A stretch of DNA of 64,000 nucleotides, taken from the NCBI GenBank assembly GCA_033807775.1, contig CM066321.1, forward strand, positions 253,134,422 to 253,198,421, in the 5' to 3' direction. The stretch comes from Saussurea involucrata (lineage: Eukaryota; Streptophyta; Magnoliopsida; Asterales; Asteraceae). Shown here piece by piece: positions 34,026-43,440 of the stretch (position 1 is the first letter of the stretch; each line of letters starts with the position of its first letter). The position numbers were made by a program, and so were the translations under genes. Below the pieces are notes generated by a model. It saw nothing but the letters and a program-made list of their open reading frames with translations. It made no database searches and was not told where the DNA came from.

Positions 34026-36040
34026 TTAGCGGACCTTGGGTACCCAGATATGCCTGGGTCCTGGAGGGTTAGATTTGGCACCTATAGGAGGAACTTGCTT
34101 TGACACAGACTTCCCCTTAGGTGTAGAGTGTACACCGTTTGGAGGAACTGTTTTTGGCACTTGTTTCCTCTTAGGTGCAGAGTTTACACCTTTTGGAGGA
34201 ACAGGTTTTGTAGCAGATTTCCACCTGGGTGCCGGTCTAACCTCAGTGGGAGAAACCCGTTTTGGAATGGGGTTGGTCTCCCGCTGTGGTTTAACCTCTG
34301 TTTGGTAACCCCGCTTTTTATAGTGTCTTTGCTGGTTATTACGGGGTTTCCGTTTGGGTGTATGATTATACATGTGATATGACCCAAACCAATCATTATT
34401 ATTAATGTCATCAAAGTCATTCCAACCACAACTAGAACAACACAAACAATCGTGCGATAATTGAATCAATTGTTGAGTGGAGTAAATTTTCATTGGAAAA
34501 TTGACATCTCTTTTAACAAAATCATCCCTATGATTCCAGGCACAATCGTTTTTGTTCATTCTAGGGTAAAAGTCAGTATTGAACGACTTTGATGCAGCAT
34601 CCTTGACAGATTCCTTCTTTAGCCACTTTGGTTTTTCTTGTTTAGCGCGACCGATTTTATCCGAAACAACAGGAACAGAATGGTCAGTGACTTTTGAAGA
34701 AACATTATTTTTGGTAGGCAATGGTCCGGTCTCTTGCCTCGGCTGTGATAGCTTTTTAGAAACAGGTTTAGAAGTTGGTTTTGAAGGTGAAATCTTGATC
34801 ACAGCTAGGGCCTTTGTTTGAGGACTGCTACCCTTTAGAAAATTAACCGGACGATTGACTACGGGGGACAGAAAATCAATGTGGCTCGGAAGAGGTTTGT
34901 CGAAAGGGAACGAATCAAACTCTCCATCAGAATTGCCTTCAGAGTTCAAGAATGCTGGAAAATCGACATACGGAATTGCTGGACTTGGATCAGGTGAGGA
35001 AGGCGAGGAACACGCTGTGCTTGTGTGCTTTGAGGAATTTGGTGCGGAAGCGTTTGAAAACTCAGAGTTTAAATTCCTTTGAACACATTCGTCTTGAGAG
35101 ACGTTACTTTCTTGAGAAGAGATATTTCCAATGAAGGCTTTACACGAGGATGTGTCAGATGAGTTGGAAGAAAGATCAGGTGAATTCTCCTTTTGAGCTT
35201 GGAGAAGGTCAATCTGTTCTTGGAGTTGACCATTTCTCAGGTGCTCTTTCATCGTTTCTCTTGTCATTTCAGACTGTTTTGATGAGAGCGTATTGATTTC
35301 CCACTGAAAATTTTCCTTTTCCTCACTTGACACACCGTCGGGTTTCTCAGATTTGAGTTTCTCAAGATCCTTAATTAACTCTTTCTTCTCGTTTTGAAAA
35401 ATAGACCTTTCTTTCTCAAACGACTCCTCCAACTCGACTATCTTTGCTTCCAAGATGAGAGGGGGAACATAGAGTTTAAACTCATCCGTCTCAGTCTTGA
35501 CCTCAGTTGCTTGGTCCTCATCCTTTTTGGAGGAATCCGTGGGCGTAGCAACCTTGTAGCAGTAGAAGTAGTCATTCGAGAGGTATTTCTTTGGATTTTT
35601 CTTATAAGAATAATTTAAAGGTTCATAACAAAATGGAAGTTGTATTCCTCGTTTGTGTACGCGCTTGTATTCCTCGGTTTCCTCTTCCTTTTCAGGTTCA
35701 AGAGGACCAGTCCATTTAATGGAATATTCCGGATACTTTTTATCTAACCCAAAACAACCAAAATCATACAAAGTAGGTGTATGCCATCTTCCCTTTTTCA
35801 AATAGTGTGGGTTATCATATTCGATTCCCCATTCTTTGTTGAAATAGGTGAACTCTTTGGGTTTATTCAGACAGATGGTTTGATCAGTTTGACCCCTTTT
35901 GTGGAGTTTGGTTTCAAGATCAAGAATTTTCGCAACAAACTCCTTGTGCTGAATCTGATGAGAGGAACATTGATAAACAATATCCTCTTTCTCATTCATG
36001 CACTGATCAAACTGAGACTGAAGTTCAGATAACTTGGCCC
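34026..36040 (-). pseudogene. Gag-like ORF of element C, main part
   Basis: Long open frame that with 36668-36353 makes about 776 codons when the MITE is taken out. Coiled coil at the start. A motif-rich block follows (FTYFNKEWGIEYDNPHYLKKGRWHTPTLYDFGCFGL), then a second coiled coil (ILEAKIVELEESFEKERSIF), a Ser/Pro-rich middle, a Cys motif CCSSCGWNDFDD followed by DWFGSY, and a basic tail with four repeats of PKGV/PPNGV-x-S-x-PK ending HIWVPKVR. No capsid domain or CCHC knuckle is present. Apart from the MITE, it is open. Confidence 0.8.
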
Positions 36041-36043
36041 TTA

Positions 36044-36352
36044 GGGAGCATTTGGTACGCAGACTAGACGGGACAAAAAAATAGTCCCATGTTTGGTATG
36101 CCATGGGACAAAAATCAGATGGGACAACATGGGACAAAAACAAGTTTTTATGGGACAAAACTTAAGATTTTTTTGTTCCACCAAAATAGGTGGAACAACA
36201 TGGGACTAAAACATAAGATTACTAAAATACCCCTTTTTCCAACATAACCTACATTAAAATTATCTCCTCCAGTCCCGTCCCGTCCCGTTCCATCCAGTTC
36301 CGTCCCGTCCCGTCCCGTCCCGTCTCGTCCAGTCTGCGTACCAAACGCTACC
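36044..36352. mobile_element. 309-bp MITE in the gag-like ORF of element C
   Basis: Terminal inverted repeats GG(G/T)AGC(A/G)TTTGG then TACGCAGACT, target duplication TTA at 36041-36043 and 36353-36355, consistent with PIF/Harbinger (Tourist). Inside the right end is a run of CCCGT units (about 36272-36326). Removing it with one TTA restores the host reading frame. The first ~39 codons of the downstream open frame are MITE sequence. Confidence 0.88.
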
Positions 36353-36668
36353 TTAAGTCTTTAGGTGCTATTGAAAGATTTTTGCATTTTTCTTTTAAAA
36401 TAGCATTTTCAGACTTGTATTTCTCAGTTATTTGCATTTGAACATCTAACTTTTCAGTTAGTGATCTAATCTCAAGTAGTTGTTCATTACTGGTGGCCTT
36501 GTAGGAATCTATCCGTTCAGCAAGAGGTTTCATTCGGTCAGAAAGTTCTGAAAAGATAGGTTCACATACCTGACACGGTTTTGTCATGTCTTCTTCAGCA
36601 GGAGACATCTTCAGTTGCACTGGATTGACCGTCAGACGATTGTTCGATTCAAAGTGGAACAGTATCAC
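36353..36668 (-). pseudogene. Gag-like ORF of element C, N-terminal part
   Basis: 105 codons cut off by the MITE. It contains CQVCEPIF, then a coiled coil (SLTEKLDVQMQITEKYKSENAILKEK). The start ATG could be 36668 or the internal one at about 36608 (MSPAEEDMTKPC), which better fits the first well-formed residues. Together with the main part this is the retained portion of Gag. Confidence 0.65.
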
Positions 36669-37460
36669 GTCAGACGATTGAAAAATGAGAGTTCAAAACA
36701 GCTCCCGAATTATGGAATCTGGATGGTTTCCGGATAAAGAATCCGGAAAATTGTAGTTACCGGATGACAGAAATAAGCACTAAGAGACCGGGTAAAAGAT
36801 GTCCGGATAGCTTGAGTTGTCCGGGTAACCAAGGTTACCGGATGGCTTAAGTTACCGAATAGAAAAACGGAAACACGATGTTTCCGGATAAAACGAAGTT
36901 ACCGTGTCCGGATAACTAGAGTTGTCCGGATACAATGAAGTTTCCGGGTACAGTGGATTGTCCGGATAAGATATGTCCGGAAACACTGGGTTTCCGGAAA
37001 CAAATGTTACCTAGATAGTATAAGGAATAGTGACTTACCCGGATTGCAGAACTTACCCGGAAAAATGAGGAGTCCGGATGGAATTGGAGTTATCCGGATG
37101 GAAATTACACAAATATCCGGACACCTTGAAGTTATCCGGAAACGTCGGCTGGTTTATCCGGACAAGTCGGTTGTTTGCTCAAATCGATCGAATTTTTGAT
37201 TAGGGTTGCCCAAAATCGATCCTGGAAGATTAGTAACAATGCCAAACACAAAATAACACTAACCCAATCGATTTCAATGCAAAAACAACACTTTTGGATG
37301 GTAAAAATTCGATTTTTGACGAAGAACACAACCAAACACTTTGAACTTAAATTGCTAAATTAACCACTCAAACGATCGAATTGGAATGCGAAAAATTGCA
37401 GAAATACTAACAAGTATAATGCTAACACAACCCAATAAACAGAATTAAACAATTTAGTCA
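36669..37460. repeat. Leader of element C with TCCGGA repeats
   Basis: About 25 copies of TCCGGA, ACCGGA or TTCCGGA words between 36710 and 37150, the same motif as 3' of the ORF at 33240-33520. Beyond 37170 is simple AT-rich leader up to the insertion point of element P. Confidence 0.8.
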
Positions 37461-37465
37461 GAATC

Positions 37466-38005
37466 TGTTAGGTCTAGAGTTTTGTCAAAAACACAAGTGT
37501 TGAGTTCTGAGTAAGAAGACTAAAGAAGACTCAGAAGACTCAGAAGTTCTGAGTAGAAGACTCAGAAGTTCTGAGTGAGAAATCTCAAAAAGATTCTAAG
37601 TGTTGGATTCTGACTAGAAGGTTCAGAGTTATGAGTAGGAGACTCAGAACATCTGACTATGAAGACAAATGTTCTGAAGCGCTTATTCAGAAGTATGTTC
37701 AGAATTCATATCTTGGGATATTATCTGTTATATTCAGTTACTAATTAGGACACGTGTAATTGTTCTATTAGTCTGTTTCTTATATGTACTGTAGCTTTAG
37801 CTATTATCTACAGTGTATATAGGAGTTAGCAACTGTAGCTAACTGTATCTTTGGCTAACCTTTTGGATAACTCTTTACGCATAAATTGTTAGATCTATTG
37901 AGAGAGAAATTCATTGTAATATCTTTAATAGATCATATGACCAGTTGCTATTAATACGATCTTAATTGTTCATATTTGATTGTAAGAGTGTAACCTGGAC
38001 TTTTA
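37466..38005 (+). repeat. 5' LTR of element P
   Basis: Begins TGTTAGG and ends GGACTTTTA: the right terminus is TA rather than CA, confirmed by the PBS position and by both target copies. Promoter-like signals: ACACGTGT at 37750-37757 and TATATAGG at about 37817-37824. Rich in CAGAA-n-TTCTG in the first 220 bp. Confidence 0.95.
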
Positions 38006-38007
38006 AT

Positions 38008-38020
38008 TGGTATCAGAGCC
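38008..38020 (+). promoter_or_regulatory. Primer binding site of element P
   Basis: TGGTATCAGAGCC two bases after the LTR, matching initiator-Met tRNA. Confidence 0.92.
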
Positions 38021-38493
38021 AATCAACAAACAAATTCGTCCAAGAGTGTGTTTGATCGCGTTCTTGAAATTTCTTGATCAATTCGACAATTGATTCCGCT
38101 GCTGCTAACAATTCTTGAATTCCTTACAATTCTTGAATTCATTTCTATCATTGATTCAAGAAATTTGAATTTGTCTTTCTGTTGAATCGATATCTTACAA
38201 TCAAGTCATCCAAAGATTTTCTCTCTATGCTGATTAATTCTCGAAATTAAACAGAGATCACAGGTATGTTTTCGAAATTCTTGATTGGTTTCTGGATCAA
38301 AGTGATTATATCTGCTGCATGTTGATTAGTATTCAAATTTTTTGTTAAAAAGAAGATTTCATTAATTCATGTACTCTAACTGTTTGATGAAATGCATGTG
38401 ACAGATTTGATTAATTCTTGCATGTTCTAGATTTGTGTTGATTCTCATTTTTTATCATAATTCATAGTTGATATTCGAATTTGTCATTTCATC
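38021..38493 (+). promoter_or_regulatory. Leader of element P, possible intron
   Basis: The first ~230 bp are very like the leader before gag at 12065-12283. After CACAG/GTATGT at about 38261-38268, a good donor match, the sequence turns T-rich, with acceptor-like ACAG at about 38400-38403. A spliced leader is plausible but unproven. Confidence 0.4.
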
Positions 38494-39774
38494 ATGCCTG
38501 AGATTATTGAAATTTTTGTGAGACCTGCAATTTCTATAACCAGTTCAGACAATTTACAAAAATTAAGTCCTGTAAAAGCAAAAGAAACAATTTCTGAACC
38601 AAAAACTGAAATTGTTCATTTTGAAAGCAAGATTGCTAATCTTCAAGCAAAACAAGACGAATATGCAAAAGTTATAAAGATTTTGCAAAAAGAGAAATCT
38701 GATTTTCTAAAGGATTTTGAAAAGGTTCAAGAAAACATAAAGTTGTTAGAAAAGGAGAATGTTGATTTGAAAGAGAAAGGCAATTTTAGAAGAAAGATGT
38801 TGACAGAGTCTGAAAATAGAATCAAATCATGTGAAATGAAAAATTGTCAACTCTTGAAACAGATCTATGATTTTGAACAAGTTCTTATACTTGAAAGAGT
38901 GAAATTTGAGAAAGAGAGAAGAGACTTTCAAATTGAGAGGAAAGGTTTTGAAACAAAGTCTGTTGAATTATCTTTGAAATTTTCTGATTTGGAGAAAATT
39001 CTTGCAAAAGAAAGAAAAGAATTTGAATGCAAGAAAAATGTTTTTCAAAAAGAAAAGAATGGTTTTGAGAAAAAGAAAACAGGAATGTTAAATGAGTTTT
39101 CTGTAAAAATCAATGAGTTGGAGAAAGAGTTAGAAGATGGAAGGAAAGAGACTGAAAAGAAGAAGGTAAATGGTTTTAAAGAAAAATGCTTAAAAGATGA
39201 GTTTGAGAAGGAAAAGAAAGTTTTTCATTTGGAGATAAGGAGGCTTATTAAGAAATTATCTGATTTATCAACTAAAATCATGATAGAGAGGAAGTCCAAA
39301 TCTGATTTGCAGTCAAGGTTTGATATGTATGTTAAAAAGTTTAAAGAATTTGAAACAAAAGTTGTTAACAAATCAAATCATAGTTCAAAAGATCAGATTC
39401 GTTCTTCTAATCTGTTTTATGATTCTTCTATTGATAAATCTTATAATTGTTCTTTTAAAAAGATAAAAATGGAATGGAGAGTTAAAGGAACTACTTCCAA
39501 GAAAGAAGTGCCAAAATCAAAGGTTCCTAATTCAAATGTCAAGAAGAACAATACATTTCAAAGAAAATCTTTTGTTAAACATGATGTGATTTATTCTGTA
39601 AATCAATTAGTCAGAATTGCACAAAAGAAACTTTGTTGTTCATATTGTGGGACTGATGATTTTGTGAACAAGAATTTTATTCAGCACTGGTATGGTTCTT
39701 ATAGAATATCTGCATATACCACTGCACCTAACAAACCTGGACCCAAGTTCATATGGGTACCAAAGTCAACTTAA
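38494..39774 (+). CDS. Intact coiled-coil / Cys-motif protein of element P (orphan Gag C-terminal part)
   Basis: 426 aa. The ATG at 38494 falls where Gag of element A reads KIPEVVEVFIRPA, so the start was probably created by deletion of capsid and CCHC knuckle. Residues ~40-295 are almost continuous coiled coil (EKENVDLKEK, FEKERRDFQIERKGFE). Then KMEWRVKGT, a Lys-rich linker, a Cys motif CCSYCGTDDF followed by QHWYGSY, and the tail GPKFIWVPKST before TAA. The Cys motif sits where copia Gag has its second knuckle but lacks the His and last Cys. In Sireviruses the Gag coiled coil binds LC8-like proteins. It may help particles or RNA packaging; the actual role is unknown. It is the only intact ORF of the element. 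Confidence 0.85.
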   Translation: MPEIIEIFVRPAISITSSDNLQKLSPVKAKETISEPKTEIVHFESKIANLQAKQDEYAKVIKILQKEKSDFLKDFEKVQENIKLLEKENVDLKEKGNFRRKMLTESENRIKSCEMKNCQLLKQIYDFEQVLILERVKFEKERRDFQIERKGFETKSVELSLKFSDLEKILAKERKEFECKKNVFQKEKNGFEKKKTGMLNEFSVKINELEKELEDGRKETEKKKVNGFKEKCLKDEFEKEKKVFHLEIRRLIKKLSDLSTKIMIERKSKSDLQSRFDMYVKKFKEFETKVVNKSNHSSKDQIRSSNLFYDSSIDKSYNCSFKKIKMEWRVKGTTSKKEVPKSKVPNSNVKKNNTFQRKSFVKHDVIYSVNQLVRIAQKKLCCSYCGTDDFVNKNFIQHWYGSYRISAYTTAPNKPGPKFIWVPKST

Positions 39775-39840
39775 TCTGTTGTAGGTTATTCATGTGTAGA
39801 GATGAATGAATGATCCATACCGACACATGACTGAAAACAG
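39775..39840 (+). pseudogene. Protease stub of element P
   Basis: After the stop the sequence keeps the outline of the gag-pol junction (TCTGTTGTAGG, then ATGTGT, then GACACATGACTGAAAAC, which reads HMTEN). This is a remnant of the protease start and marks the left edge of the pol deletion. Confidence 0.65.
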
Positions 39841-40184
39841 ATGTTGTGCTTAATTGAGAATTTTGACTTTTGGATAATTCAGTCCAAAACTCGATCTGAA
39901 TGTGATTATGGTTTTCTGATTCATACAGATCAATTTGTTAATTTTGAAGATTTTTTTGAAAAAGTTCTGTTTGCTATGAGGTTATCGAACTCATAGATGT
40001 GAGTGTTTTCCGTAGAAAACATTTCCAGAGAATGTGTTCAGAATCACATTTTAAGCAACCCTGCAAATTTTGGTTGAAAAATTCTGATTTTTGAGCAAGT
40101 TATGGTGATTTGAAGTTCAGAATGTTCAAAAATCACAAAATCCAAACATTTTTCTAAGGAATTTTCTCTGGATAGTTTTATCAG

Positions 40185-40430
40185 AATTCTGACTCTCTTA
40201 CTCAGACGTTCTGACTCTACTACTCAGAATTCTGACTCAACTAATCAGAATTCTGACTCTGATACTTAGAATTTTGAACAAGTTACTCAGACTTCTGACT
40301 ATACTACTCAGAATTCTGACTCAACTAATCAGAATTCTGACTCTGATACTTAGAATTTTGAACAAGTTACTCAGAATTCTGACTTTTCTACTCAGAATTC
40401 TGACTCAACTACTCAGAATTTGGATTTTTG
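40185..40430 (+). repeat. 84-bp tandem repeat of element P
   Basis: Two full units and a partial one, from about 40210. Each consists of alternating ACTCAGAATTCTGACTC words and one GATACTTAGAATTTTGAAC segment. The core TCAGAATTCTGA is a perfect palindrome and the family word of F1 elements. Confidence 0.85.
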
Positions 40431-40574
40431 ATATCTAATGAGGAATCATCGTAGATGATTACCAAAATCTCTTGATTTTGCAGGATTATCTTGATTTCAG
40501 AGGAAGCATTGACTCAAAATTTGATCTGATTGTTTCAAGATAATGTTCAAAACCCGTGATTCAACGTTTTAGGT

Positions 40575-40684
40575 TTTTGAACATATCAGTTCAAAACCCG
40601 TACTTAAATGAAAATGGCTTCTGAATAATTCAGTTCAGGACCCGTACTTCAGAGACTAAGACTTCTAAACAAATCAGTTTAGAA
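40575..40684 (+). repeat. 44-bp-periodic hairpin array of element P (3 units)
   Basis: Hairpins at 40575-40596 (TTTTGAAC/GTTCAAAA), 40619-40640 (TTCTGAAT/GTTCAGGA, two G-U pairs) and 40663-40684 (TTCTAAAC/GTTTAGAA), 44 bp apart, loops ATATCA, AATTCA, AAATCA. A decayed fourth copy may precede at 40531. The same array is in D and E. Confidence 0.85.
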
Positions 40685-41137
40685 CTCATATTTCTCAGGT
40701 GATATCCTTAACTGTCATATTTTTCTGTTTCAAGGAACAAGTGGTGAAAGGTAACATTGTATTATGTTTTATTTCTATTGCTTTGAATGTTTGAATCTTA
40801 ACAATTTAATTCAATGATATGTTTTTTTTTAATTTTCATTCAATGAATAAATGTGTGTCAAAAAGTGATTTTACAAGTATTTTGTATTATCTGAGCTATA
40901 TTTGTTTCAACTTTCACTTCTGAATTAAATCGAAAGGTAAGCAAAACATGAATGAAATTATGCTGAATGCTCAATGTTATGAAATTTATACTTATATAGA
41001 ATATAATGTTCAAAAAGCCTAAATGTCAGAATGTTGGATGGAAACAAAAATATGGGGGAAGTACTACGTTTTAGTACCAAGTGATTGAGATGAAATATAA
41101 ATATATATAAAATCATTTAGTTTGAAAGTTTGTACCT

Positions 41138-41520
41138 GTGGCCTTTCTGGTTTGGGAGAGTAAGTCCTAAGGGGTGCTCGACACCTAGTCCCTAAGATCA
41201 ACTGGTCTAGGATCGGCTGACCCAAATCCTGCAATAGAACCAGATAGAAAGCCATGTTCTACTGGTACAAATGGGTTTAAGATATATCGATGTGGCCTTT
41301 CTGGTTTGGGAAATTAAGTTCCAAGGGGTGCTTGTCACCTAGCACCTAAGACCAACTGGTCTGGGATATGCTGACCCAAATCCTGCTATAGAACCAGATA
41401 GAAAGTCATGTTTAACGATGTATCTTATTTTTACTAAACTTTTTGATTAAAAGATGCCAATGTGCACAAAATTAAAAGATGTCAATGAGCACAAAATTAA
41501 AAGATGCCAATGAGCACACA
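41138..41520 (+). repeat. Twin structured repeats and 25-bp triplet of element P
   Basis: Units 41138-41254 and 41292-41409. Both begin GTGGCCTTTCTGGTTTGGG and close with CCCAAA, AACCAG and AGAAAG, which can pair with the start. Inner hairpins: GGTG/CACC and GATC or GACC with GGTC around AACT. Three units built on AAAAGATGCCAATGAGCAC follow at about 41451-41520. Confidence 0.78.
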
Positions 41521-41952
41521 TCTCTTGAAACTTTGGGAAAATTCAAAGTCGCAATAAACCTGTAAATTTGTGAAAATCCTGATTTTGGACAAATAGTGTA
41601 AGTAGAGCAAAGTATTCGTATATGTTTTTAGAATTGCATATTCTTGAAGCTAATCATATTTCGCATGCTAAGCACACCAAATAGATTTAATAAAGGGATT
41701 GAAACTGAACATTTTTAACTCGATATGCAATGATGACTTGTATTTGAATCCAAACACATGCATTTGATTTCATTTGATTGAAAAATCTGTTAAATTTCAT
41801 TAAGTTGGATTTCTTTTGTAAAATTTTCAGATGATCAAATGTTAGTAGTTATCAAGTATAGTTCAGTGAATCTTATTTTCCTTGTATAAATGTTTTCATT
41901 AAAGCACTATATTTGAAATGAATAATTTTAATGAAATATATGCATACTTTCA

Positions 41953-42506
41953 GGGGGAGAAAACAAACTGCTCCAGAATTCTTATTTTGAGGGGGAGCAA
42001 GGTTATTCATTAAGGAGGAGAAAAAGCATAGACTTCATTCGAAGAAAAAGCATCGCTAAAGTTTTGAAAATCAAGGGGGAGAAAAGCTAAAGATTTTGAA
42101 GATGATTTTGCTTTCCAAAACTTTAGGGGGAGAAAAGCTAAAGATTTTGAAGATTGATATGGTTTTTGTACAGAAATAACAAAAGAGAGAAATGTTATTT
42201 TAAGAAGAAGAAGAGGAAAAGGAAACTGATCGGTTGTTTCTTATAAAGAAATCTTATGAAAGCTGAAATGAAGATGAGAATTGTCATTTCAAGAGGGAGC
42301 AAAGAAAAAGCAAATATATAACAGAAATCAATTTGGAAATCGTTGCTGCTGCTGATTAAAGACTGACCAGAAGTTGTTAACTCAGATTATTCAGAATTCT
42401 GAGCAAAAGTTGTCAAAGCATTCAGAAGAGCTCCTTCTGAAGATTGTTCCTGCTCTAAGAATTTGATGATGAAAAGTAAAAGTGTGTTTGACAAAAAGGG
42501 GGAGAT
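41953..42506 (+). promoter_or_regulatory. Multiple polypurine tracts of element P
   Basis: AGGGGGAG at about 41953-41960, 41990-41997, 42074-42081, 42125-42132 and the terminal one at 42497-42504, immediately before the 3' LTR. Sirevirus hallmark. Confidence 0.85.
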
Positions 42507-43046
42507 TGTTAGGTCTAGAGTTTTGTCAAAAACACAAGTGTTGAGTTCTGAGTAAGAAGACTAAAGAAGACTCAGAAGACTCAGAAGTTCTGAGTAGAAG
42601 ACTCAGAAGTTCTGAGTGAGAAATCTCAAAAAGATTCTAAGTGTTGGATTCTGACTAGAAGGTTCAGAGTTATGAGTAGGAGACTCAGAACTTCTGACTA
42701 TGAAGACAAATGTTCTGAAGCGCTTATTCAGAAGTATGTTCAGAATTCATATCTTGGGATATTATCTGTTATATTCAGTTACTAATTAGGACACGTGTAA
42801 TTGTTCTATTAGTCTGTTTCTTATATGTACTGTAGCTTTAGCTATTATCTACAGTGTATATAGGAGTTAGCAACTGTAGCTAACTGTATCTTTGGCTAAC
42901 CTTTTGGATAACTCTTTACGCATAAATTGTTAGATCTATTGAGAGAGAAATTCATTGTAATATCTTTAATAGATCATATGACCAGTTGCTATTAATACGA
43001 TCTTAATTGTTCATATTTGATTGTAAGAGTGTAACCTGGACTTTTA
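42507..43046 (+). repeat. 3' LTR of element P
   Basis: 540 bp, one base different from the 5' LTR (42692). ACACGTGT at 42791-42798. Confidence 0.95.
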
Positions 43047-43051
43047 GAATC

Positions 43052-43155
43052 AAAGATTTGAAAATTCAAGAATAGTCAAACGTGAAAAGGTCAAATCTTA
43101 CCAGAAATCAATATGAATGCTCTGAATCGAATCCGTCCGTTTGCTCTGATACCAA
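43052..43155 (-). promoter_or_regulatory. Primer binding site and start of leader, element C
   Basis: Minus strand TTGGTATCAGAGC at 43143-43155, beside the 5' LTR of C. The leader then runs into element P at 43051. Confidence 0.85.
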
Positions 43156-43156
43156 T

Positions 43157-43435
43157 TGTAGAATCCAGATCCGTGCAACAATGATGAAATCGAAATAATA
43201 AACAGTATGCGTTATGATTTCAACTGGTCATCCCTTTCATTAACTTTCAGAGAGAATATTACAATACGAATTAGAAAGCTAAAGAGATGATTCGCTTGTT
43301 TTTCCAAGCTAATCAACATTAAATACAATGGGCCCGTGGTTAACAAGCCAACGGCCCGTTCACTAATAAGCTCTAATTTAATCAAATACAATTCCACCCT
43401 TGAACTTTAAATCAACTATAAAACCTTCCCTAACA
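43157..43435 (-). repeat. 5' LTR of element C
   Basis: 279 bp; minus strand TGTTAGGGAAGG to GGATTCTACA. About 7 substitutions and one indel relative to the 3' LTR at 24559. Confidence 0.9.
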
Positions 43436-43440
43436 TCATC

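Larger units (their letters stand above)
37466..43046 (+). mobile_element. Element P: young non-autonomous LTR element with intact coiled-coil ORF, nested in C
   Basis: 5581 bp. LTRs 37466-38005 and 42507-43046 are both 540 bp and differ at one position (37651 A versus 42692 T). The target duplication GAATC is perfect (37461-37465 and 43047-43051). PBS at 38008, one ORF at 38494-39774, a protease stub, family-motif tandem repeats, hairpin array, twin structured repeats, and five polypurine tracts. There is no integrase, RT or RNase H. Its LTR is of the F1 family, unlike D and E, while its ORF and 3' module match theirs. Confidence 0.96.
24559..43435 (-). mobile_element. Element C: non-autonomous Sirevirus-like element carrying gag-like and env-like ORFs
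   Basis: LTRs at 43157-43435 (5') and 24559-24836 (3') differ at about 7 positions plus one indel. Flanks are TCATA and TCATC, a near-perfect 5-bp target duplication. Once nested elements D, P and a MITE are removed it is about 7.4 kb. Order on the minus strand: LTR, PBS, leader with TCCGGA repeats, gag-like ORF of about 776 codons, a stub of protease, TCCGGA repeats and several polypurine tracts, env-like ORF, PPT, LTR. No integrase, RT or RNase H is present, so it must have moved with enzymes from another element. Confidence 0.88.

Noticed and set aside
37520..37660. Heat-shock-element-like GAA/TTC words in the F1 LTRs
   Set aside because: The words are GAATTC or GAA-n-TTC with spacing 0 or 1; a heat shock element needs two bases between GAA and TTC and alternating triplets.
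38008..38020. tRNA-like match (TGGTATCAGAGCC) as a tRNA gene
   Set aside because: Only the complement of a tRNA 3' end; it is a retroelement primer binding site.
41064..41255. Open frame of about 60 codons in the twin repeats (also at 49491-49742)
   Set aside because: Lies in the structured non-coding repeat, is on opposite strands relative to the element's sense, and has no domain; a chance frame.
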